The notes under the pieces are model-generated. The model ran no database searches. It saw only the letters and a program-made list of their open reading frames with translations, and had not been told where the DNA came from. The translations under genes were made by a program, and so were the position numbers. This document shows positions 36,121 through 45,398 of a stretch of DNA of 64,000 nt, piece after piece (position 1 is the stretch's first letter; every line of letters starts with the position of its first letter). Source of the DNA: Sulfurimonas autotrophica DSM 16294 (GTDB lineage: Bacteria > Campylobacterota > Campylobacteria > Campylobacterales > Sulfurimonadaceae); the NCBI RefSeq assembly GCF_000147355.1, contig NC_014506.1, positions 62,001 to 126,000 of the forward strand, read 5' to 3'.

Positions 36121-36931
36121 TCATTTCCCCACAGAGCCGTTTTATGGTAAGAGCAACTCTTTGTGAAGGAATATGCAGATAATCTTCATCAATAATAGAA
36201 ATCTTTTTGTTTTTTGCGGCTTTGGTGGGCAGGGCATACCAGTTTTGCAAAGCTTGTTTTATGTTTACGTTTGGTTCGGTAGCATGAGAATGCAAAATAA
36301 TGATTTGCTGAGGATTTAAAGCAATAACATTCTCATAATTTAAAACAGGTTGGTTTGTTGTGTGTGAGGTGTAAGCGTTTGTATTGCCGCAGACTTTGAT
36401 AATGTCATCAAAAAAGATGCCATGCCCCGCTATATAGATACCGTTTCGCAAATCTTCTTTGAGCCCGTAAACTATCATTACACTGTGCGGATGTTTGGCT
36501 TTTGGTGTATTTGTTATGGCGTTAGTTATGTTTGTATTGAGCTTTTTTGCCTCTTTTAGTGCATGCAGAATTTCACCCAGTTTTTTTATAGAGTTTTGTA
36601 TGTCAGGCAGAGTTTTTAGCGTAAGCATAACTGTTTTTATATGAAACTTTTTAAGTTGCTCCAAAGTGTTTTGGTTAAAAGTCTGTCCTACAACCAGAGT
36701 AGGGCAAAGTGCTATGATTTTTTCTATATTAGGAGTTTGATACCCTCCGATAACAGGCAGCTTTTGTGCCTCTTTGGGGTAGAGCGAATAGCTGCTCGTG
36801 GCAACAAGTGCATTGCCATGATGCAGACCGTAAATAATTTCGGTAATAGAAGGGCTCAAAGAGACAACCCTCTCATTTGCCCAAAGGTTGAGTATAAAAA
36901 GTGAGATAAGGAGAAGTGTTTTTATACTCAT
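36113..36931 (-). CDS. btuF: Periplasmic B12-binding protein, BtuF-like
   Basis: The protein has 272 residues with a signal peptide (MSIKTLLLISLFILNLWA). The fold is the helical-backbone periplasmic binding type: RVVSLSPSITEIIYGL, VATSSYSLYPKEAQKLPVIGGYQTPNIEKIIALCPTLVVG and ISIIDEDYLHIPSQR. It passes corrinoid from BtuB to BtuCD. It overlaps btuD by 8 bp. Confidence 0.85.
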   Translation of the reverse strand: MSIKTLLLISLFILNLWANERVVSLSPSITEIIYGLHHGNALVATSSYSLYPKEAQKLPVIGGYQTPNIEKIIALCPTLVVGQTFNQNTLEQLKKFHIKTVMLTLKTLPDIQNSIKKLGEILHALKEAKKLNTNITNAITNTPKAKHPHSVMIVYGLKEDLRNGIYIAGHGIFFDDIIKVCGNTNAYTSHTTNQPVLNYENVIALNPQQIIILHSHATEPNVNIKQALQNWYALPTKAAKNKKISIIDEDYLHIPSQRVALTIKRLCGEMND

Positions 36932-36942
36932 AATTTTACCTT

Positions 36943-38865
36943 TTAATATTTGAGTTTAAAGCCGATAATTGCTGTTGTTGTGAAATTTACAGGGTATATA
37001 GCATTATCTCTAATCCATAAGCCGTTCTTTTGGTTAAACAGATTATTTATTTTAGCGAAAACTTCCCAATTATCTTTTGCATATGTTGCCGAGACGTCTG
37101 TTGAGGTGTACGCTTCTTGCTTTTGTGTCAAGTTATTATTAAAATCATTTGCAGCATAGGCGTTTGAACGATACACCTCAGTCAATGCTAGTGTCGCAAA
37201 TTTGTTTGGCAAATAGTTCAGTGTTGCTTTTACATTATGATTACTTACGCCCGGAAGTTCATTTCCTGAGTAATTATTACCATTTTCAATTTCATCATCT
37301 ATGATTGCTTTTACATAGTTATAATTTAAGACCATACTAATTTCCTGGGAGAGAAGGTATTTATCATAAACATCAAAACCATACTTATGAGACTTGTCAA
37401 GGTTTGTGTTTTTAGAGTTTAAAAAAGTTGGATCTGCATAGTAATAGATTTCATTATGCATATTGATGTAATATGCTGATATTTTGAGTTTGTTCGTTTT
37501 TGTAATAATATTGTAGCCAAGTGTATAACTGTCTGATTTTGATGGTTTGATAAACTGGTTAAAAGTACCACCATAATTAAAGAATCTATCTATATTAGGT
37601 GCCTGGTAACTTTTTGCATAATTTAAAAAGAGGGACTGTTCCTTGTTTAACATATAGTTGTACCCAAGTTCTATACCGTGCAGAGAATCATCCTGTTTAA
37701 GTGTAATACCTGCAGTCGGGGCATATTTATAGGAAACATTTTCATATCTGTAACCGGCTTTAAGTGTTGATGCACCAAGGTAAATATTTGTTTTCACAAA
37801 TGCGGCTTGATTCTTTTTGCCAGTTATATTCGTAGCACCTTTTCTATCCCCGTCAAACAAATATCCTCCCGCAATAACTTCAAAGTTTTCTTTTATATAT
37901 TTTAAAGCCATGTCTGCAGAGTTGTAACTATATTTGTATTCACTGCTGTATGTGATGTAGTTTGAAGTTTTGTATTCATGATTGTAATCTATGTCTAATG
38001 AAAGTGCATCATTGATATCATATGTGATTCCCGCCCCGATAACATCACTGCTGGCTTTTTGATGTACACCCGAATAAAAAGAATTGCTTTTTTGTGTCGG
38101 GTCTTCATTATATTGATCAAGTGTCAGACTGCTTGCATACCAAACGTTTATATCAGAGGTGAGCCCATTTGCTCTTAGCTCTAAGTTTTCAAGCGCTTTG
38201 TATGCAACATCAAAGCCGAAATTTGAAAATTTATTTTCATCTTTATTGCCGTTACTGTCAATATATCTGATCCCTCCATGCTTTTGAGCTTCTCCGTTAA
38301 GATTATAAGAGAGTTTATCATCAATATGCCCTATATTGAAAGTTCCGTCAAAAGTGTTGTAGCTTCCTGTATAAAAGCCTACCTGAGCATTATTGGATTT
38401 TTTTGTTATTATATTGATAACACCTGCATTGGCACCATCGCCTGCTTCTACAATACCGCTTGCTTTAATGATTTCTATTTTTTCAATCGCATCGGGTGAA
38501 ATACTTGCTAAAAGTTGAGGCACACCGTCAATATTGTTCAGTCTTCTGCCATTTACTTTAATAACAATATTTTCATAACCGTCTCCTATACCAAAACCTC
38601 GCATATCGATTTTTTGAGAAAATGGATTTCCGTAAGATGGCATTGTAATAACAGAAGTTTGCTGGTTTAAAAACTCATATACATTTTGAACATGTGCCGC
38701 TTCTATATCTTTTTGTGTATAGACTTCAACGGCATCAGTAGACTTAAGTTCATCGGTTTTAATAGCTGTGGAAGTTATTTCAAGAGGTGTTAGCGTGATT
38801 TCCTGCGCATGTAACTGGCTCAAAAGAGCACCTAAGAGAAGTGATAACTGTATTGTTTTTTGCAT
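36943..38865 (-). CDS. btuB: TonB-dependent receptor, BtuB-like
   Basis: The protein has 640 residues with a signal peptide (MQKTIQLSLLLGALLSQLHA). A TonB-box-like ITLTPLEITSTAI and a plug domain follow (about 40-150; DVEVYTQKDIEAAHVQNVYEFL-like region, MRGFGIGDGYENIVIKVNGRRLNNIDG). A 22-strand barrel follows, ending in FKLKY. It imports corrinoids across the outer membrane in the btu/cob operon. No cobalamin riboswitch was recognised upstream. Confidence 0.85.
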   Translation of the reverse strand: MQKTIQLSLLLGALLSQLHAQEITLTPLEITSTAIKTDELKSTDAVEVYTQKDIEAAHVQNVYEFLNQQTSVITMPSYGNPFSQKIDMRGFGIGDGYENIVIKVNGRRLNNIDGVPQLLASISPDAIEKIEIIKASGIVEAGDGANAGVINIITKKSNNAQVGFYTGSYNTFDGTFNIGHIDDKLSYNLNGEAQKHGGIRYIDSNGNKDENKFSNFGFDVAYKALENLELRANGLTSDINVWYASSLTLDQYNEDPTQKSNSFYSGVHQKASSDVIGAGITYDINDALSLDIDYNHEYKTSNYITYSSEYKYSYNSADMALKYIKENFEVIAGGYLFDGDRKGATNITGKKNQAAFVKTNIYLGASTLKAGYRYENVSYKYAPTAGITLKQDDSLHGIELGYNYMLNKEQSLFLNYAKSYQAPNIDRFFNYGGTFNQFIKPSKSDSYTLGYNIITKTNKLKISAYYINMHNEIYYYADPTFLNSKNTNLDKSHKYGFDVYDKYLLSQEISMVLNYNYVKAIIDDEIENGNNYSGNELPGVSNHNVKATLNYLPNKFATLALTEVYRSNAYAANDFNNNLTQKQEAYTSTDVSATYAKDNWEVFAKINNLFNQKNGLWIRDNAIYPVNFTTTAIIGFKLKY

Positions 38866-38913
38866 TATAATCCTTATTGTATGGTTATTTTTTTGTGTTG
38901 TAATAAAAGTGGA

Positions 38914-39069
38914 TTATGCTGCGGGAGGGGAGTTTATCTTTATTTTGAGAGGTTTGCCGTCAAGTGTGCATACTGAAGAGCTGAGTGCTACTATCTTTTT
39001 GAGTGATATATAGGCTTGTATGGCTGCTAAAGTAAAATAGTTTTTTCCAAAACCCTTAGGTGTATGCAC
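38914..39069 (-). CDS. Possible 51-residue small protein upstream of btuB
   Basis: A GTG start at 39069 follows an AGAAG-type ribosome binding site. The product ends VCTLDGKPLKIKINSPPAA and has one Cys. It lies between the divergent NFACT gene and btuB. Similar small proteins sit before TonB receptor genes in related bacteria, but I cannot name a family. It may be a gene remnant. Confidence 0.35.
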   Translation of the reverse strand: MHTPKGFGKNYFTLAAIQAYISLKKIVALSSSVCTLDGKPLKIKINSPPAA

Positions 39070-39113
39070 TTGTCTTCTCTCTGTTTTTTTGAAATTTTAG
39101 CTAAAATACTCTT

Positions 39114-40442
39114 ATGAAACTTTCACATTTAAAACAAATCATCAATTATTTACAAAATTTTACAAAAATATCGGCTGTTCACAGAGTCAGCGACAGTATT
39201 ATCAAAATAGTCTTTGACAAAAACGACGCACTCTATTTTAACATGCAACGCTCAAATTCGAGTATTTTCAGGTGTCAGGAGTATCCCCGTTCAAAAGTCT
39301 ACAATGCCCCTTTTGATGTCATTCTTGCCAAACGTTTTAACCGTGCTAATGTGTTACATGTAAAGCTGTTAAACAATGACAAAATAATACGTATGAAGAC
39401 CTCTTTATCTTCTGCTTATAAAGAAGAAACAACCTACCTGCAAATAGAATTTACGGGAAAATATACCAATGTTATTATTTTGGATGAGGACAATGTTGTC
39501 CTTGAAGCGCTGCGTCATGTTGATTTGTTTTCTTCATTTCGTGAGGTGCGTGTAGGACAAAAACTGTTGGATGTTCCGCCTGCACCTTTTGTGGCAAAAG
39601 AGTACCCGCTTGAAGATGTGGAGCAGTTTTTGTATGAGGTGTATGCAAAAGAACAAAACAGTAAACTCGAGAGTCTTAAGAAACAAAAGATTGCATTTTT
39701 ATCTAAAAAGCTTAAAAAGCTTAAAAAACTTTATGAAAAACTGGATTCAAAAGAGAGTCTGGAACAAGAGGCACAAAAGAGTGAGCATTTAGGTAATTTG
39801 GTGCTCTCAAACGTACAAAATATTAAGCCTTATGCAACAGAAGTCGAGCTGGATGATTATGACGGCTCAAAAGTGAAAGTAACACTGTCAAAGCCATATG
39901 CCACACCTTTTATGATAAGCGAAATGTTTTTTAGTAAAAGTAAAAAAGCAAAGCAGAGAGCAAAGCACCTGCACATAGAAGAAAAGTCTCTGCACTCTAA
40001 AATAGAACACCTTGAACTCTTTATAAATGTTGTCAAAGAGGCAAAAGACGTGGCAAAAATAGAGATGCTCTTTCCTAAAAGAGTACAAAACAAAAAGATA
40101 AAGCAAAATGACTCTATAGAGGTATTTTGGGTAGAAGGCTATAAAGTACAACTGGGAAAAAATGAAAAAGGCAATGTAGAACTGTTAAAAAATGCAAGAG
40201 CAAAAGATATTTGGCTGCATATGAAAGACCGCCCTTCAGCGCATGTTATTATCACAACAGACAAACAAAACCTGCCGCAAAACATCATAATGGCAGCAGC
40301 AAAACTCTGTGTAGAGTTTAGCACAACTTCAAAAGACAGGTTTTTGGTCGATTATACTCCAAGACGAGAAGTTACCATACAAAATGGTGCAAATGTATTG
40401 TATAATAAATACAAGACAATAGAGGTGGATACAAGAGAATAA
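39114..40442 (+). CDS. NFACT family protein (RqcH/fibronectin-binding-like)
   Basis: The protein has 442 residues. The N-terminal NFACT-N domain (about 1-180) is followed by a coiled coil (185-320, Lys/Leu-rich) and a C-terminal NFACT-R/DUF814 domain (about 335-430). The last contains NARAKDIWLHMKDRPSAHVII and FLVDYTPRREVTIQNG. Family members (RqcH) bind stalled 50S-peptidyl-tRNA and add alanine tails in ribosome quality control. It is shorter than RqcH of Bacillus (about 570), as usual in epsilonproteobacteria. Confidence 0.85.
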   Translation: MKLSHLKQIINYLQNFTKISAVHRVSDSIIKIVFDKNDALYFNMQRSNSSIFRCQEYPRSKVYNAPFDVILAKRFNRANVLHVKLLNNDKIIRMKTSLSSAYKEETTYLQIEFTGKYTNVIILDEDNVVLEALRHVDLFSSFREVRVGQKLLDVPPAPFVAKEYPLEDVEQFLYEVYAKEQNSKLESLKKQKIAFLSKKLKKLKKLYEKLDSKESLEQEAQKSEHLGNLVLSNVQNIKPYATEVELDDYDGSKVKVTLSKPYATPFMISEMFFSKSKKAKQRAKHLHIEEKSLHSKIEHLELFINVVKEAKDVAKIEMLFPKRVQNKKIKQNDSIEVFWVEGYKVQLGKNEKGNVELLKNARAKDIWLHMKDRPSAHVIITTDKQNLPQNIIMAAAKLCVEFSTTSKDRFLVDYTPRREVTIQNGANVLYNKYKTIEVDTRE

Positions 40443-40483
40443 AAAAGTGTTTACATGTAAACTCTCAAAAAACAACACTTTTT
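40442..40483 (+). terminator. Intrinsic terminator after NFACT gene
   Basis: AAAAAGTGTT (40442-40451) pairs with AACACTTTTT (40474-40483), ending in five T. The stop codon overlaps the stem. A copy of the palindrome TTACATGTAA (40451-40460) lies in the loop. Confidence 0.6.
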
Positions 40484-40510
40484 ATGGATAAAAAGATAGA
40501 GGAGGATGTC

Positions 40511-40831
40511 ATGAGTGTCGGAGCTATCGGCAATGTAGTTTTAGTAAACCAAATGACACCTGCCGTAACGCCTGTGCAAGGTAACCAGTATACTCGCTTT
40601 GATTTGCAAAATGTTGCCGCCCAGACAGCTGTACAGGAAAAAGAAAAAGAGATAGAAGAAGTTCGTCCTACAGAAGAAAGCCATAAAATTGACCCTGATC
40701 GTGAACACCAAAGAGAAGAAGCGGACGAAGAGACACAAAACCTTCCAAAGAAAAAAAATCATAAAATAGTTGAAGAAGAGAGTGAAGAAGAATCAGACAA
40801 ACCGCTGCACCTATTAGATATTAAAGTCTGA
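40511..40831 (+). CDS. Small acidic protein of unknown function
   Basis: The protein has about 106 residues from ATG 40511, chosen for the AGGAGG sequence 6-7 bp upstream; an in-frame ATG at 40484 has no such site. The N-terminus MSVGAIGNVVLVNQMTPAV is followed by a Glu/Lys-rich low-complexity region ending HLLDIKV. Such proteins sit near flagellar or cdsA-linked genes in Sulfurimonas-like genomes; no function is assigned. Confidence 0.65.
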   Translation: MSVGAIGNVVLVNQMTPAVTPVQGNQYTRFDLQNVAAQTAVQEKEKEIEEVRPTEESHKIDPDREHQREEADEETQNLPKKKNHKIVEEESEEESDKPLHLLDIKV

Positions 40832-40836
40832 TTTGA

Positions 40837-40842
40837 TATAAT
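40837..40842 (+). promoter_or_regulatory. -10 element for the cdsA-dxr-tsaD operon
   Basis: TATAAT lies 30 bp before the cdsA start codon. No -35 is clear, as is usual for sigma-70 promoters of Campylobacterota. Confidence 0.5.
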
Positions 40843-40871
40843 ATTTCATCTGAAAAATTATAGGGATATTT

Positions 40872-41627
40872 ATGAGTATATTAAGAGATTCCAAAGAGAG
40901 AATTATCACGGGTATAGTCTTGCTAGCGGTTGTGGCGGTTGTCGGTCTGATAGACAATTTTTTTGTTATGTGGCTATTTTTGGGGGCTGTATATCTATTG
41001 GCCTTTAAAGAGGCTGTGGTACTTTTTGGTGTAGAAAAAGATAATCTTTTACCATATGCTGCAGCACTTTGGCTTATAGCTGCGATTTATCCTTATGGTG
41101 ATGACTTGTTTGTTTTGGCGGGTGTTGCCTATGCCGGTGCCGTGGCTTATGACAAAAACCTTAAATGGGTTGATTTTTTACCGTTTATTTATCCGACTGC
41201 AGGATTGCTCTTTATTCTGACAATGTATGAAGAGTATGGTGTTTTATCACTTGTATGGCTGCTTGGTGTGGTTGCATTGACTGATATTGGTGCTTATTTT
41301 GTAGGTAAAAGCATAGGAAAAACCAAATTTTGCGAGACAAGCCCCAATAAAACACTTGAGGGCGTCATAGGCGGAGTAGCACTGGCAACATTTGTCGGGG
41401 CATATCTTGGAGTTTTTGTTGTTGACTTTTGGATTGCACTTGTTATTTCTTTTATGGTTGCTCTGAGTTCTATATTTGGCGACTTATTTGAATCTTCGCT
41501 CAAGCGCAGTGCAGGTGTGAAAGACAGCGGAGACTTACTTCCCGGCCACGGTGGAATATTAGACAGGATTGACGGTTATCTTTTTGGTGCGATTGTCATG
41601 CTTGTACTGCTTCGCGGGTTAGTCTAG
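40872..41627 (+). CDS. cdsA: Phosphatidate cytidylyltransferase CdsA
   Basis: The protein has 251 residues and about seven TM segments. The CDP-alcohol family signature is at the C-terminus (SSIFGDLFESSLKRSAGVKDSGDLLPGHGGILDRIDG), with the catalytic KD...PGHGG..DR residues. It makes CDP-diacylglycerol for phospholipid synthesis. Its TAG stop directly abuts the dxr start. Confidence 0.95.
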   Translation: MSILRDSKERIITGIVLLAVVAVVGLIDNFFVMWLFLGAVYLLAFKEAVVLFGVEKDNLLPYAAALWLIAAIYPYGDDLFVLAGVAYAGAVAYDKNLKWVDFLPFIYPTAGLLFILTMYEEYGVLSLVWLLGVVALTDIGAYFVGKSIGKTKFCETSPNKTLEGVIGGVALATFVGAYLGVFVVDFWIALVISFMVALSSIFGDLFESSLKRSAGVKDSGDLLPGHGGILDRIDGYLFGAIVMLVLLRGLV

Positions 41628-42701
41628 TTGGTTCTTTTAGGTTCTACAGGCTCTATAGGAGTCAATGCTTTAATTGTTGCCAAACGTTTTGGCATTGAAG
41701 TTGAGGTTTTAGCCTGTGGAAAAAACATCAAACTACTCAATGAACAAATAAAAGAACACAATCCAAAAGTTGTGGTTGTTGCAAATAAAGAGGATGTTTA
41801 TAAAGTCAATCATTCTCATGTATATTCCGGTGAAGAAGCAATTTTACAGGTCATTGAGGATTCAACCTCAAAACTTGTTGTCAATGCATTTGTAGGTTTT
41901 TTAGGACTGCGCCCGACACTTAAAGCAATAGAATGCGATAAAAAAGTAGCTTTGGCAAACAAAGAATCACTTGTTGCCTGCGGCAGTTTTATAGATACTT
42001 CAAAAATACAGCCCATCGACAGTGAACATTTCGGACTTTGGTATCTGCTTCAAAATAGACCCGTAAGTAAAATGATAATTACTGCAAGCGGCGGAGCATT
42101 TCGTGACTGGGATATAAAAAGACTTGCAACTGCCACGTTAGAAGACACACAAAATCATCCAAACTGGTCGATGGGACAAAAAATCACGATAGATTCTGCA
42201 ACGATGGTCAATAAAATGTTTGAACTGCTTGAAGCGCGCTGGCTCTTTGGCGAGGGTGAATATGATGCCATTATTGAAACACAGTCATTGATTCACGCGA
42301 TGATAGACTTTAAAGACGGTTCAACCACGGCACATTTGGCAAACGCAAGTATGCAGCTGCCAATAGCATACGCGCTGGATGAAAAGATGGATGAAGCAAT
42401 ATTACCGCATGTTGATTTACTCAAAGTCGGGAGTTTGGAATTTCGCGAGATAAATCAAGAACGCTACCCAATTTGGCAGATTAAAGAGGATTTACTTAAA
42501 AATCCCCAAAGAGGCGTTGTCATAAATGCCGCCAATGAAGCAGCAATTGAGATGTTTATCGCTAAAAAAATAGGCTTTATGGATATCAGCAAAACCATCA
42601 TCAATGCATATGAAAATTTTAGCGATGCCCTCCCTTTACATGTAAACGATATATTTTTGATAGATAAAGAAGTACGAAAATTTGTAGGAATAAACAGATG
42701 A
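41628..42701 (+). CDS. dxr: 1-deoxy-D-xylulose 5-phosphate reductoisomerase
   Basis: The protein has 357 residues. NADPH loop LLGSTGSIG is at the very N-terminus, with [13 protein letters not shown], the substrate region [11 protein letters not shown] and [11 protein letters not shown] as expected. The only in-frame start is TTG at 41628, immediately after the cdsA stop (TAGTTG), so translation is tightly coupled. It carries out the second step of the MEP isoprenoid pathway. The stop overlaps tsaD by 4 bp. Confidence 0.95.
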   Translation: MVLLGSTGSIGVNALIVAKRFGIEVEVLACGKNIKLLNEQIKEHNPKVVVVANKEDVYKVNHSHVYSGEEAILQVIEDSTSKLVVNAFVGFLGLRPTLKAIECDKKVALANKESLVACGSFIDTSKIQPIDSEHFGLWYLLQNRPVSKMIITASGGAFRDWDIKRLATATLEDTQNHPNWSMGQKITIDSATMVNKMFELLEARWLFGEGEYDAIIETQSLIHAMIDFKDGSTTAHLANASMQLPIAYALDEKMDEAILPHVDLLKVGSLEFREINQERYPIWQIKEDLLKNPQRGVVINAANEAAIEMFIAKKIGFMDISKTIINAYENFSDALPLHVNDIFLIDKEVRKFVGINR

Positions 42702-43675
42702 TTTTAAGTATAGAAAGCTCTTGTGATGACAGTGCAATTTCCATTACCGAGATAGCTACAAACAAGCTTGTTTTTCATAAAAAAATCTCTCAAGAACTTG
42801 AGCATAGTGTTTACGGTGGTGTTGTCCCTGAACTTGCAGCAAGACTTCATGCAGAGGCTCTGCCAAAAATACTGCAGCAATGCGAGCCTTATTTTCAAGA
42901 TTTAAAGGCCGTTGCAGTGACTTCGAGTCCGGGACTTGCTGTGACACTTATAGAGGGTGTGACTTTGGCAAAGGCTGTGAGTGTCGCACTTGATATCCCA
43001 CTTATTAGTGTGAACCACCTTATAGGGCATATTTATTCGCTTTTTATTGAAAAAGAGACGACTTTTCCTTTAACTGTTTTGCTGGTATCTGGTGGACATA
43101 CACAGGTTATGGAAGTACAGAGCCTGACTGATATTAAAACAATCGCCAAAAGTATGGATGATAGTTTTGGAGAGAGTTTTGACAAAGTAGCAAAGATGAT
43201 GGGACTTGGTTATCCTGGCGGTCCGGCCATACAAGAACTGGCAAAAGAGGGCGACAGAAAAAGATACGACTTTACCGTTCCGCTGCTTCGCACTCCAAAA
43301 CTTGCTTTTAGCTACTCAGGGCTAAAAAATGCAGTCAGATTGGCAGTAGAAAAGTCGCAAGAAAAAGATTATAAAGATATAGCGGCTTCATTTGAGCATA
43401 TTGCAACAAAACATCTTGTGCATAAACTCAAAAAATATTTTCAAACACATCCGCCGAAAAACTTTGCCATTGTCGGCGGTGCAAGCGCTAACCTTTATTT
43501 GCGTAAACAGATTGAGGAGTTGTTGGCTCCTTATAATGCAAAGTTACTTTTGAGTGATTTACAGTATTGCTCAGACAACGCGGCAATGATAGGACGCGTA
43601 GCCGTAGATATGTATAAACAAGGAATGTTCAGTTCTTTAGAAGCGTTGGATATTACGCCAAAAAGTATCATTTAG
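42698..43675 (+). CDS. tsaD: tRNA N6-threonylcarbamoyladenosine synthase subunit TsaD
   Basis: The protein has 325 residues. [23 protein letters not shown] (with the metal-binding His), [10 protein letters not shown] and LLVSGGHTQ match TsaD. It transfers the threonylcarbamoyl group to A37 of ANN-decoding tRNAs. The ATGA overlap with dxr shows coupling. Confidence 0.95.
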   Translation: MILSIESSCDDSAISITEIATNKLVFHKKISQELEHSVYGGVVPELAARLHAEALPKILQQCEPYFQDLKAVAVTSSPGLAVTLIEGVTLAKAVSVALDIPLISVNHLIGHIYSLFIEKETTFPLTVLLVSGGHTQVMEVQSLTDIKTIAKSMDDSFGESFDKVAKMMGLGYPGGPAIQELAKEGDRKRYDFTVPLLRTPKLAFSYSGLKNAVRLAVEKSQEKDYKDIAASFEHIATKHLVHKLKKYFQTHPPKNFAIVGGASANLYLRKQIEELLAPYNAKLLLSDLQYCSDNAAMIGRVAVDMYKQGMFSSLEALDITPKSII

Positions 43676-43794
43676 CTGAATTTATTCTTAAGCAAAAAGA
43701 TTTGTTCACTAAATAAGACAAATATTATCCGAATTAAAATATACTTCACTTATCAAAACGCAAAAGAGAGGTTTACGGCTTAAATCACTCAAAA

Positions 43795-43934
43795 AAATGC
43801 AAGTGCATTTTGGGCTTCCTGCCGAAGGCGTAAGTGCCCTCGGGGTGAAACCGAGCGTTCAGAAAAAAATTTAGTTTTTTTCTAAGTCGTGCTTTAGCAC
43901 AGAAGCGAAAAAGGGAAATGAAAAAGGTTCCCTT
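43795..43934 (+). promoter_or_regulatory. Multi-hairpin leader upstream of tpx
   Basis: The 282 bp between tsaD and tpx hold at least five perfect small hairpins: AAATGC/GCATTT (43795-43810), CTCGG/CCGAG (43839-43855), AGAAAAAAA/TTTTTTTCT (43861-43883), GTGC/GCAC (43889-43900) and AAGGGAA/TTCCCTT (43911-43934). A possible GGGC/GCCC stem at 43812-43839 is less certain. G+C is raised in the middle. A structured 5' UTR or a small RNA is likely; no known family is recognised. Confidence 0.5.
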
Positions 43935-43958
43935 AAATTTAAAAAAAGGATATTGAAT

Positions 43959-44465
43959 ATGGCAACAACTAAATTCAAAGGTACAGACGTAGAGTTATTA
44001 GGAAATGAAGTAAATGTTGGAGATAAAGCTCCTGAGGTTAACGTTGTTAACTCAGAAGGTTTAGGTGACGTAAAAGTTGGTGGAGCTCAAGGTGAGAAAC
44101 AACTTATAATCGTAGTTCCTTCTTTAGATACAGGTGTATGTGCTACTGAAACTCGTAACTTCAATGCAAAAGCTTCAGAACTTGACGGTGTTAAAACTGT
44201 TGTTGTTTCTATGGACCTTCCATTTGCTGCAGGACGTTTTTGTTCAGCTGAAGGAATCGACAAATTAACTGTTGCTTCAGATTTCAGAAACAAAGATTTC
44301 GCAAACGCTTACGGTGTACTTTTAGGTGGTTCTCCACTTGCCGGTGTTACTGCAAGAGCTATATTCGTTATTGATGCGAACGGTGTTGTAACGTATAAAG
44401 AGATTGTTCCAGAAATTACTGAAGAACCTCAGTATGACGCTGCAATAGAAGCTGCTAAAAAATAG
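43959..44465 (+). CDS. tpx: Thiol peroxidase (Tpx)
   Basis: The protein has about 168 residues from ATG 43959, behind AAGGA; an in-frame TTG lies two codons upstream. The peroxiredoxin motif SLDTGVCATETRNF contains the peroxidatic Cys, and RFCSAEGIDKL carries the resolving Cys about 34 residues later, typical of atypical 2-Cys Tpx. It reduces hydroperoxides in the cytoplasm. Confidence 0.95.
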   Translation: MATTKFKGTDVELLGNEVNVGDKAPEVNVVNSEGLGDVKVGGAQGEKQLIIVVPSLDTGVCATETRNFNAKASELDGVKTVVVSMDLPFAAGRFCSAEGIDKLTVASDFRNKDFANAYGVLLGGSPLAGVTARAIFVIDANGVVTYKEIVPEITEEPQYDAAIEAAKK

Positions 44466-44535
44466 TAACTTCTTCTCTTGCCGCCATTGGTGGCAAACAA
44501 ATGAAGTGAGCACGTCTCATTTTATTTCTCCTTCT

Positions 44536-44567
44536 GTTTGTATTTTGAATTTTTTCAAAATACAAAC
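44536..44567. terminator. Strong 14-bp hairpin after tpx
   Basis: GTTTGTATTTTGAA and TTCAAAATACAAAC are perfectly complementary around a TTTT loop. There is no T run after it, so it may be an mRNA stabiliser or terminator. A smaller hairpin (TTGCC/GGCAA, 44478-44496) precedes it. Confidence 0.5.
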
Positions 44568-44611
44568 GCTAATTAATCAAAAAATTTAATAATCTCTCTA
44601 AAAATCTCTGA

Positions 44612-44617
44612 TATAAT
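44612..44617 (+). promoter_or_regulatory. -10 element of outer-membrane protein gene
   Basis: TATAAT lies 29 bp upstream of the start at 44646. The leader contains an AGGGG ribosome binding site. Confidence 0.5.
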
Positions 44618-44645
44618 TAACAAAATTAATAAAACAGGGGTATCT

Positions 44646-45398
44646 ATGAAAAAAATATTATCTACTATTGCTATGAGCACATTTTTGAGTGTCTCGCTCT
44701 GTGCTGATATTACAAAAGTTGAAATCGGTGCAGGTGCATGGGGACAGACACCATCGGGGACAGCTAACTATGACAGAGGTTTAGGAATAACTGGTACAAA
44801 TACTTTTGATGAGACAAAAGATACATCTCCTTATGTTTGGATGCTTATTAAACATCCGATTCCCGTAGTTCCAAACATCAGACTGGAATATACGAGTATT
44901 CATGCAACCGGTAAGGCAAGTGGTTCATGGAATGGTTTAAACGCACCTGCAAACACAAAGAGTGTTTTGGACATTAAAGAGTATGATATTATTCCATACT
45001 ATAATCTTGTTGACAATACTTTTTGGACAACACTTGATTTGGGACTTGATATAAAAGTATTGGATTTGGATTATAAAGTAGAGCCAAATGGCTTATTTAC
45101 CGGGTATGAAGACACTTACACAGCACCAATTCCACTTGTATATGCACGAGTGAGAGTAGAAATACCAACAACAAATATTGGACTAGAAGGTGATGCAAAG
45201 TATGTGACAACAGGCTCATCAACTATATATGATGCACGCGTAAAAGTTGATTATACATTTAATATTTCGCCAGTTGTGCAACCCGCTCTTGAAATTGGTT
45301 ACAGAAAACAAAAAATTAAAATAGATGAAAATAATTTGGATGTAAAAACAGATATGGATTTTTCAGGTTTCTTTGCAGGTTTAATGCTGCGTTTTTAA
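44646..45398 (+). CDS. Outer-membrane beta-barrel protein (TIGR04219 type)
   Basis: The protein has 250 residues. A signal peptide (MKKILSTIAMSTFLSVSLCA) is followed by ITKVEIGAGAWGQTPSG, alternating beta strands and a terminal GLMLRF with C-terminal Phe. This matches the TIGR04219 barrel family. The function is unknown. Confidence 0.8.
   Translation: MKKILSTIAMSTFLSVSLCADITKVEIGAGAWGQTPSGTANYDRGLGITGTNTFDETKDTSPYVWMLIKHPIPVVPNIRLEYTSIHATGKASGSWNGLNAPANTKSVLDIKEYDIIPYYNLVDNTFWTTLDLGLDIKVLDLDYKVEPNGLFTGYEDTYTAPIPLVYARVRVEIPTTNIGLEGDAKYVTTGSSTIYDARVKVDYTFNISPVVQPALEIGYRKQKIKIDENNLDVKTDMDFSGFFAGLMLRF

Noticed and set aside
38866-39113. Cobalamin riboswitch before btuB
   Set aside because: No B12-box (GCCACTG-type) or matching conserved core was found on the minus strand. 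The stretch instead holds a possible small ORF.
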